From Gnetum montanum (Eukaryota; Streptophyta; Gnetopsida; Gnetales; Gnetaceae): DNA of 64,000 nt. Location: positions 4,370 to 68,369 of the forward strand of contig MNCI01002109.1 of assembly GCA_015680685.1 (NCBI GenBank), written 5' to 3'. Numbering within the stretch: the first letter of the stretch is position 1; every line of letters begins with the position of its first letter. The notes under the pieces are model-generated. The model did not search any database. It saw only the letters and a list, made by a program, of their open reading frames with translations, and was not told the origin of the DNA. The position numbers were made by a program, and so were the translations under genes. This document shows, piece after piece, positions 44,761 through 56,526 of the stretch.

Positions 44761-45299
44761 ATCCCAGTGGAGCTTACCCATAGCCACAAGAGTAGTACCA
44801 TCAGTACTGGCAACAACCTCAATCATGGGCCATGCCATCACCATGCTAACAATACTGATATAAATAGCCTAATCCATATGGATATTATGTGCAACATCCA
44901 ATCTTTCCTAGAAATGCTATTGTTCAAACTTCACAATACCACCCAACCAAGTATCATAGACCAACACCACCAAGGACAGATCCAAGCTCATACATGCATT
45001 CATTAATAATCGGTTCTTCAAACCAACATTTGAATCCTTTACCACCTATGCCACCTCTTGTCATGTAGGGGGAAATGTTGTCACAACTGCAACAAAAAAG
45101 CACAGTAAGGGTGGTTAATATGCAAAAGGAGGTGATTACATGTGAATCACAACCCAGAAAATGATAGTTCTTCTGAACGAGTCCTAAGAAGGTTTGATAA
45201 ATGGGGAACACATCTACTTCCACCCCATCTACATCTAATACTCTTCAACATAACAATCTTTCATCTTTGTCAAATGCTAATGTAACATTTGTCATGCTT

Positions 45300-45810
45300 A
45301 TCCAAACAATCATCCACTGGATAAAGACAAGAGCACTTCCATAGAAGTGAACTGATCTAGGAAGTCCTTTAGTCTACCTTCAAATAGTAGGGAAAAAAAC
45401 ATGCATGGCTTTACTTGATTCCATGTCAAGAGTGAACTTGATCTTACAAGACATGTATCAAGACTAGAATATACCACCATTAAAGAAGAGTAACATCCTA
45501 TTAGAGCTTGTCGACCAATCGATCACAATTCCACTAGGACAAGTGGATGATGTGATCACCACCATCAATGGTTGGTCATACCCTATAGATTTTCTAGTGA
45601 TCCATGTTGTTAAAAATAAGAGAGAATTCCCAATCATCATGGGAAGAACTTGGCTTTGCACTGTGGATGCTAAGCTTAGTATTTGCAACTTGTCCTTAGA
45701 AATTTTCAAGGAAGATGAAGTTGGTATCATACAAAGGCATAGAGTTCCATGTATCGCATACAAAGATAATGGGTGCAATTGCATGCAAAAGATATGGGCC
45801 ATTAACTAGA
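45300..45810 (+). pseudogene. Aspartic protease (retropepsin) domain
   Basis: The catalytic motif appears as DSM at 45417-45425 (ACTTGATTCCATG); the expected Gly has been lost, so this copy would be inactive even without stops. The second half (45543-45809) is open for 88 codons: DDVITTINGWSYPIDFLVIH, then FPIIMGRTWLCTVDA, the typical end of the domain. Compare the intact DSG at 35167. Confidence 0.8.
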
Positions 45811-46349
45811 AAAATACAAAGGCATGCAATAAATGTATGGAGGAAATATGTATGCAAAAATGTCTGTATGTGGTAGCCACACAACAAGAAGGCACCCAAT
45901 GGCTGGTCATAGATAAAGAAACTTAATCCAACAAGTACATGGAACTAGCAGAGCAGATTGTTAGTGCCTACATTGAAGAAGCTAATAAGTTAGAATAGGT
46001 AAGAAAAATGAACTCCTACCTATGCATAAGTTAAGAAGAAGAAACAAATTGGGGATAATTAGAGATCCCAAATACCATGCAGCCAAAACTGCTTATAGTA
46101 AAGGTCCTATTGACAACATTACAGTATGCTTTCCTAAACCATAAGAAGCTAGTAATAATCAATGACAACCTAAAAGAAGAATAGAAATGGAAGTTGCTAG
46201 AAGTGATTAACAAATGGCCCACAACATTTGTGATGTCTTACAATGAGATCACAAGAATTGATTTGAGACTTTTTCAACATTAGATATATACTGATCTAGT
46301 GGTCAAACCACAATGCCATTCCCAATGAAGACTCAATCCTAAATTAAAA

Positions 46350-46800
46350 GAAGTAGTCAAGTAAGAGTTGGGAAAATTTCTAAAGGTAGGACTCATCTAT
46401 CCTATTGCAGATAGTGAATGGATTAGTCCCTTAGTGATTGTTCTAAAGTAGGAGATAAATGGTGGGTTTGCATTGATTTCTGGATGTTGAATGCTACTAC
46501 TTTCAAGGATCACTTTCCTTTGTCATTTATTAATCAAACCTTGGATACCATTGTAGGATGTGAGTATTATAGTTTTTTGTATGGATATAGAAAATATAAT
46601 TAGATCTACATTACACTTGAAGACCAAGAGAAAACAATGTTCACTAGTTCATAAGGAACATTTACTTACAAATAGATGCCCTTTGGACTTTGCAATGCAT
46701 TAGCCACCTTCCATAGACTAGTACTCAATATCTTCTAGAAACAAATTGGCAATGGTGTTAAGATCTTCATTTGGACTAGCTGGAGTAAGTACTGAAGAGA
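46350..46800 (+). pseudogene. Reverse transcriptase domain
   Basis: Conserved RT blocks are readable with one frame change: WISPLVIVLK, WWVCIDFWMLNATTFKDHFP, LDTIVGCEYYSFLYGY, TMFTSSxGTFTYK, MPFGLCNALATFHR and GVKIFI. These are the fingers and palm blocks of Ty3/gypsy RT. The catalytic YxDD-type box (usually VFMDDF) has decayed to FIWTSW. The domain would copy element RNA into DNA. Similarity is strongest to plant Athila/Tat-type RTs by pattern (KDHFPLPFIDQ, MPFGLCNAPATF). Confidence 0.88.
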
Positions 46801-47079
46801 TGTGTGGAAACCAATATCAAGCTCAACTAGTAGAAAAGCCACCTCATGGTCTAGGATGGTATAGTGTTGGGACATAAGATCTCTCAGAAAGTCATAAAGG
46901 TAGATCCTAAAAACATTTTAGTCATATAAAATATCATTGAAAGGCCATAGATAGTAAACAATGTGAGATCATTCTTGGGCCACACGAGATATTATAGAAG
47001 ATGTATAGAGAATTTTTCAAAGATAGCAAAATTGCTTGTGGAACTCACTAAGAAGGATGCATCCTTCAATGAACATAGT

Positions 47080-47560
47080 CATATGAAAAGGCATTTGAAG
47101 CTCTAAAGTAGAAACTAGTTTAGACACCAATCCTTCAAGATTCAGATTGGTCCAAGCCTTTTCACATCATGATTAATGCTTCCAATTATGTACTTGATGT
47201 ATAATTAACATAGTTAGATGATCAAAAGAGACCTTATTATATACACTATGCCAATAGAAGCATCACTAGAGAAAATTGAACAACATTAGAATAGAAAAGG
47301 GGTTGATTATCATGGTGTACACACTTGAAGAGTTTAGACATTATGTGCTCGAGTATCAAATTTATGTCCATACCATTCATAGTGCCATCCAATTTCTCAT
47401 GAACAAGCCAATAGTTAATCCCAGGTTGAGAAGATGACTTGTTATTCTACAAGAATTTGACATCATAATGATTGATAAAAAGAGAATAAAAAATGTGTTA
47501 GCTGATCATCTATTAAGGCTAAAGTGGGATGCCCAATATCAAGCAAAACCTTTATTTAAT
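47080..47560 (+). pseudogene. RNase H domain
   Basis: Follows RT by about 300 bp, as usual. Blocks are TPILQDSDWSKPFHIMINAS, YYIHYANRSI, a TTLE block and a region with IVNPxLRR-type residues; it ends with ADHLLRLK near 47500-47522. The first catalytic Asp of the CDAS block is replaced (INAS). It degrades the RNA of the RNA-DNA hybrid in intact elements. Confidence 0.82.
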
Positions 47561-47779
47561 TGGTTCCTCGATAAGAACTTATTTATTAAAATAGTAAAGT
47601 CTATAAGTTCAACAAGGAAGCAATGAACTACATAATATCTGACCTGCCTATCAACACAACAGCTTGTTGTTGGCTAGAGTAAGAAAAAATAGAACAATTC
47701 CTTCATAGAGCAAAAAGATATATGAAAATTAATGGTAATCTATACAAGTTCTATGTAGATACTAGTTAGATGGTGTGTG

Positions 47780-48900
47780 CCAAAGTGTGACCAATAAAGA
47801 GTCTTATAGGATGCCCATAAAGTCCCATGTGGTGGCCACTATGCAAGGCATAGAATGGCACTCAAATTGATGATGGCAAACTACTTTTGGCCTACCTTGT
47901 TTAGATATGCCCACACTTGAGCATAATCTTGTAAGCAATTCCAAAAAGATGAAGGGATTACGACTAGATATGAAAGGCCACAACAATGAATATAGCCACT
48001 TGAACCCTTTGACATATGGAAACTTGATTTTATGGGACTCATAACGCTAATGTCAAATGGAAAAGCATATGTAATTGTGATTTTGGATTACTATACTAAG
48101 TGGGTAGAGGTAGCAGCAATAAAAGACTATATAGCAAAGACAGCTGCTAAATTTTTCCAACAGCATGTGGTGAATAGATTTGGAGTACTGAGAATGCTCA
48201 TATCATATAATGGAACTCGCTTCACTAGTGCTACATTTAAAAAGCTCATGCAACAACTTGGGATGAACCATAAATTGACCACACCATATTATCCCTAAGC
48301 AAATGGTCAAGCTAAAATTACTAACTAAGAAATTACTAAGATACTTACTTGGCTAATTAGTAGGTTTGGAAGGACTATAGCACTAAACTAAATGATGCTC
48401 TATGGGCTTATAGGATGTCCTAAAAACTATCTATAGGGTACTCACCATATGAGTTAGTTTATGGTAAGCTACCAATGCTCCCTATCTAGGCAAAGCTTCA
48501 TGCTCTAACTACTACTAGTCAACTTGACCTTGATTTGAGCTTATCCCAACATGAACTCTCATGAATTTTAACCTTTTAGACAAAAATAGGCTGGTAGAAC
48601 TCATGAGTAATGAGGTCCATAAACATTACTCTAAACTTAGGCACAATACAAGGATAATAAAAGTAACTCTACAACCCAATGATAAGTTTCTTTACTATAA
48701 TCTGAATCATCTACCCCCAAAAAGCCAAATTTCAAACACTTTGGAAGGGACTATACATTATTCAAGCCACTTATCCATCTATTTGGTGCCTTACATATCT
48801 ACCACCCATCCTATCCACATAAGCTCATTCTTGCTAACATCCAACAAGGAAAACTATACTATGAACATTCCAAAGAATCTACCCACTCTATCCAACTCTC
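47780..48900 (+). pseudogene. Integrase
   Basis: The N-terminal zinc-binding region is at 47800-47945: a GGHYARHRMALKLMMANYFW segment, then PTLF and CKQ, matching the HHCC pattern. The core starts near 48010 with LMSNGKAYVIVILDYYTKWV, then RFGVLRMLISYNGTRF and NHKLTTPYYP. Of the catalytic D,D-35-E triad, the first Asp is kept (LDYY). The second is Tyr (SYNG for SDNG), and the Glu is Lys (NGQAKITN). The C-terminal part carries ALWAYRM and GYSPYELVYGKLPMLPI. The final basic region runs to about 48900, with no chromodomain seen. This region aligns with the split integrase at 23690-24166 plus 33348-33770. Confidence 0.85.
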
Positions 48901-48939
48901 TTCTACCCATTCTCTCTTCCATTTAACCAATCCTAATAA

Positions 48940-48951
48940 TAGTCATGTAGG
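48940..48951 (+). other. Internal copy of the polypurine-tract motif (mutated)
   Basis: TAGTCATGTAGG, at the integrase-spacer boundary, the same place as at 33859 and 27593. Confidence 0.4.
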
Positions 48952-48959
48952 TATCCATA

Positions 48960-51003
48960 TGGACCCATAGGTACTATACTAAATTTTTACTTTCTTTTTA
49001 CTCTTTCATTCTTTTATAACCTTTTTATTTCTTAGTAATTTCTTAATTCTTTTACATTTTTCATTCTTAAATACTTTTTTATTCTTTTAACATTTCTCAT
49101 TCATTGCATCTTTTTCCATTTTTTTACTATCTTTTTTATCCTTTCATAAATATTTTTGATTACTAATAAAACAAACCAAGAATAAGGCAAGATGTAGTCT
49201 CATAAGGTGAAGATTTCTATATGCTATCAAGTCATAAGGGACTTAGTATTGGTAGAGTGACACCACAACATTCATCTACCCATTCCATTAATAAGAGGTT
49301 CTTACCATGATCATAATGATATTCTTTCCATCATAAAACTAAGAATAAACACATGATCATTATGCCTGAGTCAAAAGGTGAAGGATCATTATGCCTAAAC
49401 CAAAAAGTGAAGAACCAAGTGGGAATGTCAAGGGTATGACATCAAGGGAACTTGTGGATTTTCTCATATTACTACTATGAGTTCTATCCTATTGCTTAGG
49501 TTGTGTTATATTCTTATAGACCTAATGAAACATGGGAATAAGAGAATAATAAATGCTACCTTACCATGTCACCAAAAAGACATGTTACCCATGCCTAAAG
49601 GTAGGCAGCTTCTTAGGAATTTCAAAAAATAAAAAGTGCAATGAATATACTCCTCCCTTGGACAATATGCCAAGTGGCAATACACCTTGCAATAGTGGTA
49701 TTCTTATGGTTGTAACTCCAAGAGATGAAATAATGTGATGTCATTAGAATGTGGTCTAGACTTGGTTTGAATATTAGACAAAAAGGCTAATGATTACTTT
49801 ACTCACTAATAAAACACAAGAATTTATTATGCTTATGGTAAGACACCTCACGTCCCGACTTCTACAATCTCTTCTAAGACCATCTCATCTCACCATATGA
49901 ATAATTATAACTTGTGCTTTTGTGTAGCATAGTGACATTTTCCCAAAATGGTGATACTAACATGTGTGTTTTTCTAAACAAGTATGTGTTATATTTAACT
50001 CCTTGAGTACCTAAGGACACTTTGAGGTATGGTTATATAGTGGAACTAAGGGTTGAATCCTACTTTGGGGAGGACCCACTTGTATAACTATTGTATCTTA
50101 TACCTAGTAAGCAATTCCACATCATCTTAAGCCTTCCAACAGTAGTAAATGTTAATAAAATTTCCCTCAACAATTCATTCATACAATAAGAATTCATTAC
50201 CCATATCATCCATCTCATTAACACTTAATATACTTTCATACCCTGAAATTCCTTCTTTATGCACTTTCTATGCCAAATTTTCAAAAAATATGCATCATTC
50301 CTAGCCCAAGATCCTTTAAACATGTTTCATATCTTCCTAATATTCAAATTGACTCATTCTTTTTCATGAAAAATCTAAAATTTTCACCTTTGATATCATA
50401 TCAAAGCCCCTTTGATATTAGATCTCTAATATCATAGTACATAAAAAGTATAAATAGAGCGGTGGACTTGGTGAAATTTTCATTTTCAACTTTTGAAGTA
50501 AGGGGAGTTTTTGTCATTTTTCTTTTGAATTGAGAGCTTTGACATCCCAACTTCACACACTCATAACTCCACACTCGTAGCTCCAATTTTCATGATTCTT
50601 AAACCTTTTTGATCATGGAGTTCTCAGGTTAGTCATAGGGGAGTGCTTAGCATGATATTGCAAAACCTTGAGTCATATCGCTAAATGCCTAGAAGATATC
50701 ATAAGGGTAAGTATGAAGGGAAAATGAATATTTCTAAAAAAAATCAATCACACTGAAGCTAGAAACACTTAAATAATTCTCTTAATGAATCATACCAACT
50801 ATCATAAGTCATAAATAAAAAAATAGATAACTATGAAAGGTTATAAGGAAACTAACACTTAAGGGGTTTCTTTTTGAAAAATTTTCTAACTTTGCAATCA
50901 TAACGAGCTAAGAACTTGATCTTGTAAAGGGTACAAGTAAGAAAAGGGCTATCAAGAATTTGATTAAATGTTGTAATAATTTCCAAACCCTTGGTGATTG
51001 TAG
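48960..51003 (+). other. Conserved spacer with leader intron
   Basis: T-rich first 200 bp, then the conserved spacer. It contains the internal promoter block (50391-50456), GTTAGTCATAGGGG (50629-50642), donor AGG|GTAAGTATG (GT at 50707-50708) and acceptor TGATTGTAG at 50995-51003. The predicted intron is 297 bp (50707-51003). The donor here is close to the plant consensus. Confidence 0.55.
50391..50456 (+). promoter_or_regulatory. Internal U3-like promoter block
   Basis: GATATCATATC (50391-50401), GATATTAGATC, AATATC, then TATAAATA (50449-50456). This is the same TATA sequence as in the family's LTRs, 555 bp before the accessory ORF start. Confidence 0.6.
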
Positions 51004-51426
51004 ATCGTCCCAAAAAGAGAAGCAATAGGAGTACCTTCATAGCTAGTAATTAAGAGGCCAAGAAGGCATGGACAATGCTAAATTGGGAAAAAAACCCCAT
51101 AAGTAAAACATGCAGTTTAGGAGGCTCAATTCTTTAGTCTCCATCAAGAAAATCCTACTACACAACATTCAACCTAGGTAGAGGTAGTATATCCACAAGC
51201 ACCAACACAAGGACAATGCCTCATGTTATCACCAGATTACCTCTAAGCCATCCAGGAGAAATTGATCTTGACCACAGTGATTGTAGAACTCAACTTTGGT
51301 CCATTCGTGGAATTTTCTTTGAAAGCGATGAAGATGCAACTCCAAGAGTCACCATTATGGCCCACATTTACAAACAATGAGGAATGGCATTTGGGGAAGG
51401 CCTATGAATTCTAGTAGAATAAGGAG
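51004..51426 (+). pseudogene. Accessory 3' ORF of family 1, truncated
   Basis: Only the first 420 bp. The start codon has become ATC, and the beginning reads like SPKREAIGVPS instead of MAPKRGAQGEPS. Blocks near 51250-51330 (LDYL-like, TVIVELNFGPFVEFSLKA) correspond to 29785-29880. It ends at the boundary with unrelated DNA. Confidence 0.65.
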
Positions 51427-52540
51427 TGTGGCAACCGAAAATGTTGGTGGTTAGAACACTGAGGTCAATGGGTGCACAGCCTATCCCCGAGTTTAAGTGA
51501 GGGCCCGTTAGAGGTAGGGACAGGGTTCCCTAAATGGTCTTGTTGATTGAACAGGGACTTACCAGATGCAACTAGGGTGTAGCATGGTTAGCTGCGATGT
51601 TGATGTGAAATGGTGCTAAGTATTCGAGCGATGTCAATAGTGTCAATGGGATTGAGTGTAGTTAAGTTTTTGGTGAAAACGAGGATGCCAACATGTGAGG
51701 GCCACTATCCAAGTGTAGTTTTAGGCATGGCTATGTAATGAAATAGCGAAAAATACAAATAAAATGCTAAAAATGCAAAGAAAAAGAGAGAGAGGAAAAA
51801 CGAAACACCACCCCAAATGGGGTTAAGCATACTTAACATCTAAAGGGATTAGAAAGTACATGATGTACAATAGGCATAGTGGACAACATAGTCATAGTCT
51901 TAGGGATGCCTAGTTGTGAATACTGGCATTTCACCCAGGTGTCCACATCTGCTAGGTTGGCTGCCATAGTGTACCATTAACTACGATGTCCTGGTGGGCT
52001 GCAGTGGGTTGCAGTGGTCTGCAACTTCACCAGTATGCCTTTGGTTCTCTCCTAAGCACTCCTTAAGCTTGCCAAGTCTCTAGTTTGCTAATCCTTAAAT
52101 TTTTGAACACTTCAATTTTTCCAATCCTAAAGACATTGAGGACATTGGGTACTTATAGGCCTAGGGTTAGCAGAAGATGTAGGATGGCTACCATGTGGCA
52201 GAGGAGATGGTTGAAACCACATTGTCATCCAAATACGCTTTCTACTAAGGCTAGTAGGGTTGTGCTTTTCCATGCTTTACCAATCTCTGTGAGACTATGA
52301 TTACACTACCAACTACATGTCCACATGTCGAGAGGACTGCAAGGTACTTGAAAAAATGACATTTCGAAGACTACGCTCTCCACTATCTTGCATGGGGTAG
52401 GGCATAGTTACAATTTTGGGGCTAAAAAGGGGATGCAAAAAGATGCATTTTACTAACTACGCTTTCCATAGATGAGTCAAAGCTAAGCTAAGTGGTGTCA
52501 CCATGTTGTGAAGGCTGTTGGAGGCCATTCTAGTTGACTA
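51427..52540. other. Non-coding, possible LTR start
   Basis: More GC-balanced than the preceding element. Contains AAGAAAAAGAGAGAGAGG (51778-51795). ORFs here are short and unrelated to known domains. The first CTACGCTCTCCACT motif appears at 52373. Confidence 0.3.
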
Positions 52541-53140
52541 CACTTGACTACATTCTAGACTAGGGAAGAGCGTAGTCCCACACTTAGGAAAAATTTTGTA
52601 AGAAAAGTGGCTATGTGCTAACTATGCTCTCCACTAGAGGTTGACTACGCTCCCAACTGGGGATGAACATAGTCCTAGCACTTGTCAAAACTTGTGGAAA
52701 TTAGCTTCCAGTTAACTATGCTTAACTATGCTTTAGGATAGGGGAGAGTGTAGTTTAACATGTAGAAAAATCTATGAAAACTAGGCCTTCATGCTGACTA
52801 CGCTCTCCACAAGAGGTTGACTATGCTCTAGGGCAATGAAGAGCATAGTCCCACCACTTTAAAAAATTGTAGCTTCTAGCTTCGCAATGATAGTTAGAAA
52901 GATTGCAAAAGTGGCCTTTGTGTTGATTATGTTCTCTACTAGAGGCTAACTATGCTCTAGGGCAATGGAGAGTGTAGTCCCAATACTTAAAAAAAAATTG
53001 CAGCAACTAGCTTTGTGGTGATACTTAGAAAAAATTGCAAAACTAGCCTTTGTGTTAACTATTCTTTCTAATAGAAGCTGACTATGCTCTCAACTAGGGT
53101 CAAGTGTAGTCTCAACACTTAGCAAAATTTATAGTCAAGA
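52540..53140. repeat. Tandem repeats of about 130 bp built on a short inverted repeat
   Basis: Units centred at 52821, 52950 and 53082 (spacings 129 and 132) and, less regularly, before them. Each contains CTATGCTCT, then a spacer, then AGAGxxTAGTC. The best is GACTATGCTCT (52819-52829) with its exact complement AGAGCATAGTC (52840-52850), an 11-bp stem with a 10-base loop. Related motifs in both orientations recur at 55390, 55685, 55748, 55980 and 56088. Confidence 0.75.
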
Positions 53141-54160
53141 CACTGTAGTCCAAATTTGGTAGTGTTTCATTGGCCCCTCTTTGTTGACATCTGGAGGAGT
53201 GGCCTAAGAGATGTTGAGAAACAATAGCAAGACACCATAGTAGGATTGGCATCAACATCACCCTTCAATGTGAGATCGAATGTTGCTACACTGTGCTTAA
53301 GAGTGTTGTGGATAGTGATATGCTAGATAGTATATGAGAAGTGGGAATAAAAGGTGTAGGTGATGTGCTAGTAATACAAGGAAGGAGAAGTGCATGGGAG
53401 ATGTTATGACACAAGGACATCATGGCTGATGGTGATCATGGCACTAGAATGGCTTACCCTTGAAAACATTGACCTCTCATTGGAGTGCTTATGAGAGAGT
53501 CAAGGTGTAGATTCAAGGTTGAGCTGGTTGCAAAATTACTTTGTTGTTGGGTTCCTTAGGGATGTGCTTTTCCCCCTTTGCTTTTTTTTTTCCTTTTTAG
53601 CTATTTTGTTGTTAGGTGAACCTTCTTTGGGCTTTGCACTTTGCTAAATGCTTGCTATGAAGTGAAATTCTTTTCATCAAGTGAGTTGTGTAACACTAGA
53701 TGGGCTTTGCTTTATCATTAATGAAATTGCATGATGTCTATATGACAGATGTTTCCTCATTGGGATGACTTATGTTACATCTGCCTAGACATTAATTAGT
53801 CGATAGAGGCCTCCCACGAGATGACTTATGTTATGTTCTCCTTGGGAAGCTTGGTGTTTAATGAGATGTGCAAAGAGGATGTCATGTAGTCATAACATGT
53901 GAGCATTCAAGAGGGTTTGCAATCTTGGCTATGCAGGGAATGAGAGGATATTAGAAAGCAAGAGTGGGTGTGCATAGGCTATAGCTAGATAAGGGGGATG
54001 TGCACTCTTGAGAGGTTTAGATAGTCCAATCATGTACATCTGAGCATTATGGTGATCTACTATTGCGATGAGATGCACCTTTGCACAAAAACTCAAGGCT
54101 TTATCCCACAAACACAACTTTGAGAAGATAAGAAAACCACATAATACAAAAAAAATGTTA
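53141..54160. other. Non-coding, nothing recognised
   Basis: No supported gene. A pyrimidine tract with CCCCCTTTGC and a long T-run lies at 53573-53594; this could be a polypurine tract for a minus-strand element, but no LTR end adjoins it. Confidence 0.35.
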
Positions 54161-54169
54161 ATAAAGTGC

Positions 54170-54425
54170 AAGAGGGAAAAGATGCTACAAGTGCTCCAAA
54201 GGTTGCATCCATGGAAAGTGCTCAAAGAGCCAATAAAATGCAAGGGGGGGCCAAGATGCTGCAAGTGCTCCAAAAGCTACACCCATTGCAAGTGCTCAAA
54301 AGAATAGCAAAATTAAGGGGGGGAAAGATGCTACAAGTGCTCAAAAGAATAGCAAAATTAAGAGGGGAAAAGATGCTACAAGTGCTCCAAAGGTTATGCT
54401 CGTGGCAAGTGCTCCATTTGGTACT
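54170..54425. repeat. Tandem repeat, about 73-bp unit with G-runs
   Basis: GATGCTACAAGTGCTC or close variants at 54181, 54255, 54327 and 54372, each preceded by a purine run such as AAGGGGGGG. The last unit is shortened to 45 bp. ORFs here (MLQVLQRL-like) are by-products of the repeat. Confidence 0.8.
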
Positions 54426-54514
54426 GTAGCATGCTTGCCCACATGATGTAGAAGGGGGGCAAGGTTTTACTCACTTGCTTACTTGCAAGAATATAGAAGG
54501 AATTATTAGTGGTT

Positions 54515-54950
54515 GACCATGAACCTAGTTTAATGTCATAGTAGGCATGTTGTACTAGTTTAACGTCATAGTGAACGAGTGTTGCACCAGTTTAACATCA
54601 TAGCAGATGAGTTGTTATGCTATTTTAGCAACATAGTGAACAAACTATGTCAATTTAACATCATAGCAGACAAATTTTGTACCAATTTAACATCATAGTA
54701 GATGAATGCTATGCTAGTTTGGTGTCGTAGCAGATGAGCTATGCCAATTTAACGTCATAGCAGATGGATGGTTTGCCAGTTAAATGTCATAGAGGATAAG
54801 TTTTGTGCATATGTAGACCTCTGTGCCATTTTAAAGCCATAGCAAATGAGTTTTACCAGTTTAGCATTATGGCAAACGAGCTACTGTGCTAGTTTAGCAT
54901 CATAGAAAATGAGTGTTGTGCCAGTTTAGCGTCATAGAGGATGAGTGCTT
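54515..54950. repeat. 31-32 bp tandem repeat, about 13 copies (left array)
   Basis: Unit of the form CCAGTTTAACATCATAGCAG plus ATGAGTTnTG, with 30-33 bp per copy and about 20 percent divergence. It resembles the array at 60340-60890. Confidence 0.85.
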
Positions 54951-56526
54951 GCCTTGCTTAATTGATGTGCAATGATACATGTTAGATGTAATATAGCTTT
55001 AGGTACAAATGGTTCACCAGATTGGCAAACTCATTTCCATCTTGATCAGCAAGCTTGAATGCTTCATTGTTGTAGGCCTTAGTAACCAAAGATGAGAAGA
55101 TATGCTCATGCATAACTATGTCATGTTCATGCAAAAAAAAAACCAACAAAACATCAAGCAACACCTATTTGATCTAGTTATTATGCATAAATGAAAAAAA
55201 GTAATCGAGTAAAAATTTGCTTAAGTATGCACATAAATAGCAATGAGAAGTAGACATGTTGGTGTCAGTTCTAGGTCTTAGCAGACCGTCGATGTGTCAA
55301 ACATGTCATTCTAGGGAGGATTGATCATGCCTAGAGAGTGAAGTTAAGTTGCACATTCGTAAAGCAATGAAAAATCACAATTCCAGGCTAAGTATGGATG
55401 ACTATGCTCTCCACTGGGCCTTCAGTGACCCTAGGAGGCTATATAGGTGCATTTTTAATATGGGTAAGTTGTCATTTTCTTGCTTTCAACTGTGACATCT
55501 AGAGCATAGTCTTACCATTACTATTGTACTAATGCTAATGGAGAGTGTAGTTGGGAAGAATGATATGCCAGAGTGGATGCTTGCACCCAGGACTAACAAA
55601 TGTCACCAAGGGGGAGAAAGCACTAGGATGCCTACCATAGACATGCATGGAGGATAGAAGGCCATTGGTGTCAACCAGGTACATTGACTACACTCTCCCC
55701 TTTATTCATTTTTTTTGTTATTTTTTCATCAATGAAGAGTTTGGGAGCATAGTCCCATGTGCCTTACTATGGTGCCCTACGATGGTGCCCTACCATGGTA
55801 GTGGCCACCACCGTTGCATGTTGTTTCGGAGTAGTGCAAAAATAGGGAGGGTTTTGGATAGTGGAAGGTTTCTGCACATTCAAATGCACGTGGTGAATGT
55901 GACAGATGTCAGGTGTGTGGTAGGCACAATGGTGCATGGTGATGCATGGTGGATGCAACGGGCACAACGATGCATGTAGAATACGCTCTTCACTATTATG
56001 GCCAAGACTACACTCTCTACACCTTAGAAGTGTAGTTGCCACCAAGTGTTTATCAAAATGTCTATTCCAAAAGTCCATTTTTTGGGACTATGCTTTCTAT
56101 AGAGCATAGTTGGAAGTTAGAAAAAAAATTGTAGTTTCAGACTACACTCTCTACTAAGGCAGTCTAGAGTTAGAAAACATTTTATGATTTCTGGGCTACG
56201 TTGTCCATTGAAGCAGTCTGGAGTTAGAAAAAATTTTGCCAAAATTTTATAAACTATGCATGATGCTAAACCTGCAAAATGTGCAAAAATGTAGCACTAA
56301 GCCCATAAAAATTTGTTATACCCTAGTGAGTACTAGGCACATCAAATGGATTAGTTGATGTCCTATTCCCACAAGGCCCCAAAGTGCATTGCCAAGATTA
56401 GGATTTTTTTCTTTGTTAGTCCATGTTGCATCATGCTAATTTTAATAACTTATCTTAATAATTTAATGTCAAAATTTTCATCTATGTATGTATACTAACA
56501 TTTTTCTTGTTACTTGGATGTTGCAG
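54951..56526. other. Non-coding with scattered inverted motifs
   Basis: Contains copies of ACTAYGCTCTCCAC and its complement (55390, 55545, 55685, 55990, 56088). At 56088-56113 a GACTATGCTTTCTATAGAGC segment forms a near-palindrome. A first exon of the downstream gene could begin at the ATG at 55647 (MEDRRPLVST, followed by AG|GTACAT), but this is a guess. Confidence 0.35.

Larger units (their letters stand above)
42662..51426 (+). mobile_element. Family 1 element with readable pol (3' end missing)
   Basis: In order: gag, protease, RT, RNase H, integrase, spacer, start of the accessory ORF. This order defines Ty3/gypsy (Metaviridae). With the tRNA-Asp primer site of its relatives and no chromodomain, it belongs near the Athila/Tat lineage. 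It is cut at about 51426 inside the accessory ORF, where unrelated sequence begins; this is probably the insertion point of the minus-strand element to the right. Confidence 0.85.

Noticed and set aside
54068-54429. Two overlapping ORFs with KMLQVLQRL-type repeats
   Set aside because: They arise from the 73-bp tandem repeat; the period and the two overlapping frames explain them.
55647-56078. ORFs of 110 (plus) and 103 (minus) codons
   Set aside because: They overlap each other within the inverted-motif region and match nothing known; the first 11 codons of the plus one could be a first exon, but this is too weak to call.
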